Shown: positions 63,589 to 64,000 of the stretch, piece by piece
How the letters are laid out: every line of letters begins with the position of its first letter
Numbering within the stretch: position 1 is the stretch's first letter
Origin: Terriglobia bacterium
GTDB lineage: Bacteria; Acidobacteriota; UBA6911
DNA length: 64,000 nt
Assembly: GCA_020072565.1 (NCBI GenBank)
Contig: JAIQGI010000012.1
Span: 62,001-126,000, forward strand
Reading direction: 5' to 3'
Translations under genes and position numbers: made by a program
Notes under the pieces: generated by a model
Told to the model about the DNA's origin: nothing
Database searches by the model: none
Seen by the model: the letters and a program-made list of their open reading frames with translations, nothing else

Positions 63589-63993
63589 ATGCCTAAACAG
63601 TTCTATACCGAAAAAGACATCGAGGATATGTTCAAGGGCGGCATCATGTCGCTGGCACTCAACGATGACGTCGTGCTCACCGAGATGGCTTATGAGAAAG
63701 CCGGATCGGTGGGAATGAAGCTGGTGCGCGACAAACCTGAAAACCCTCCCAGCGCTCCGGTCCGGCCGTACATTTCTCAGAAACGGGGCCAGAGCCCCAC
63801 CACACTTGTTGCCGCTGCGGCAGTGTCTCCCCTTCCATCCCCGGGCGGCGGTCATGCGGCCGGCGCGCCCGCGCAGATCGAACTGCAACAGCGCATTCGC
63901 GACGCGGTTACCACCCGCCTCGGCGCCCAGGTGGACTCGACTCTGCTCGATGTGATCATCAAGCGGGTGCTCATCAGTTCGGGAGTGAAGTAG
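63589..63993 (+). CDS. Unrecognised microcompartment-locus protein with possible C-terminal targeting helix
   Basis: 134 residues after TAGGAG. I do not recognise a family with certainty. Residues 1-50 (FYTEKDIEDMFKGGIMSLAL, VVLTEMAYEKAGSVGMKL) resemble the N-terminus of EutQ-type proteins, where a similar DI...G...L...LT..A.E pattern precedes the cupin, but no cupin follows. Residues 51-95 are a Pro/Ala/Gly linker. Residues 96-134 are two amphipathic helices (IELQQRIRDAVTTRLG, LLDVIIKRVLISSG) similar to the targeting helices on the other cargo. It may be a scaffold or adaptor bringing cargo to the shell. The stop lies 7 bases before the window edge; the operon may go on. Confidence 0.7.
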   Translation: MPKQFYTEKDIEDMFKGGIMSLALNDDVVLTEMAYEKAGSVGMKLVRDKPENPPSAPVRPYISQKRGQSPTTLVAAAAVSPLPSPGGGHAAGAPAQIELQQRIRDAVTTRLGAQVDSTLLDVIIKRVLISSGVK

Positions 63994-64000
63994 ACCCTAT

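Overview
The window looks like a piece of an Acidobacteriota chromosome: moderately high GC (about 60% by eye), two tandem ADOP-type permeases (a family named from Acidobacteria) beside a PadR regulator, an Oar-like TonB-dependent receptor with a carboxypeptidase-regulatory N-terminus, and many exported hydrolases. This assignment is inference. I see no rRNA, tRNA, prophage, insertion sequence or CRISPR array.

Layout. 1-25 kb is mixed household and accessory DNA, mostly on the minus strand: an oxidoreductase cut by the window edge, an M1 aminopeptidase, an exported nitroreductase, a DUF362 protein, a decayed BlaI/BlaR1 pair next to a permease fragment, a Tat-exported flavoprotein, the ADOP pair with PadR, a HEAT protein, an SLC13-type transporter, a GAF protein, a CocE-type hydrolase, a SYLF protein, a nucleotide-sugar dehydrogenase and an M14 carboxypeptidase. 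25-28.5 kb holds a Lys/Ala-rich basic protein and the TonB receptor. 28.8-34.2 kb is a nucleoside salvage block: tdk on plus, and cdd-deoA-nupC-punA-udk on minus. 34.3-37 kb has a radical SAM protein, a small protein and a ureohydrolase.

37-57 kb is a divergent cluster resembling the E. coli ygeW-ygeY-ssnA-ygfK-xdh region and the anaerobic purine/urate degradation clusters of gut bacteria. On minus: ygeW, ygeY, a fused molybdenum hydroxylase and ssnA. On plus: two PLP enzymes, a fused FAD/2Fe-2S subunit, a molybdenum subunit, ygfK, an 8-oxoguanine-deaminase-like amidohydrolase and a dihydropyrimidinase.

57.2-64 kb has a GntR regulator followed by a bacterial microcompartment operon: RpiB-like isomerase, deoxyribose-phosphate aldolase, BMC-P, CoA-acylating aldehyde dehydrogenase, BMC-H, EutJ, BMC-T and an unrecognised protein. 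Its content matches the sugar-phosphate-utilising (SPU) class of BMC loci.

Working together (inference): nucleosides enter through NupC and are split by PunA and DeoA into bases and pentose-1-phosphates. After a phosphopentomutase not seen here, deoxyribose-5-phosphate could be cleaved by DeoC inside the microcompartment, with acetaldehyde trapped and oxidised to acetyl-CoA. Bases could go to the molybdenum hydroxylases, deaminases and carbamoyl/hydantoin enzymes. The GntR protein has perfect TGGT-N4-ACCA palindromes at its own promoter and over the microcompartment promoter, so a nucleoside- or sugar-phosphate-derived inducer is plausible.

Two families of dispersed intergenic repeats are present: a 120-190 bp element in four copies, and a short element with TTGGAGTGCGG-like ends in three copies.
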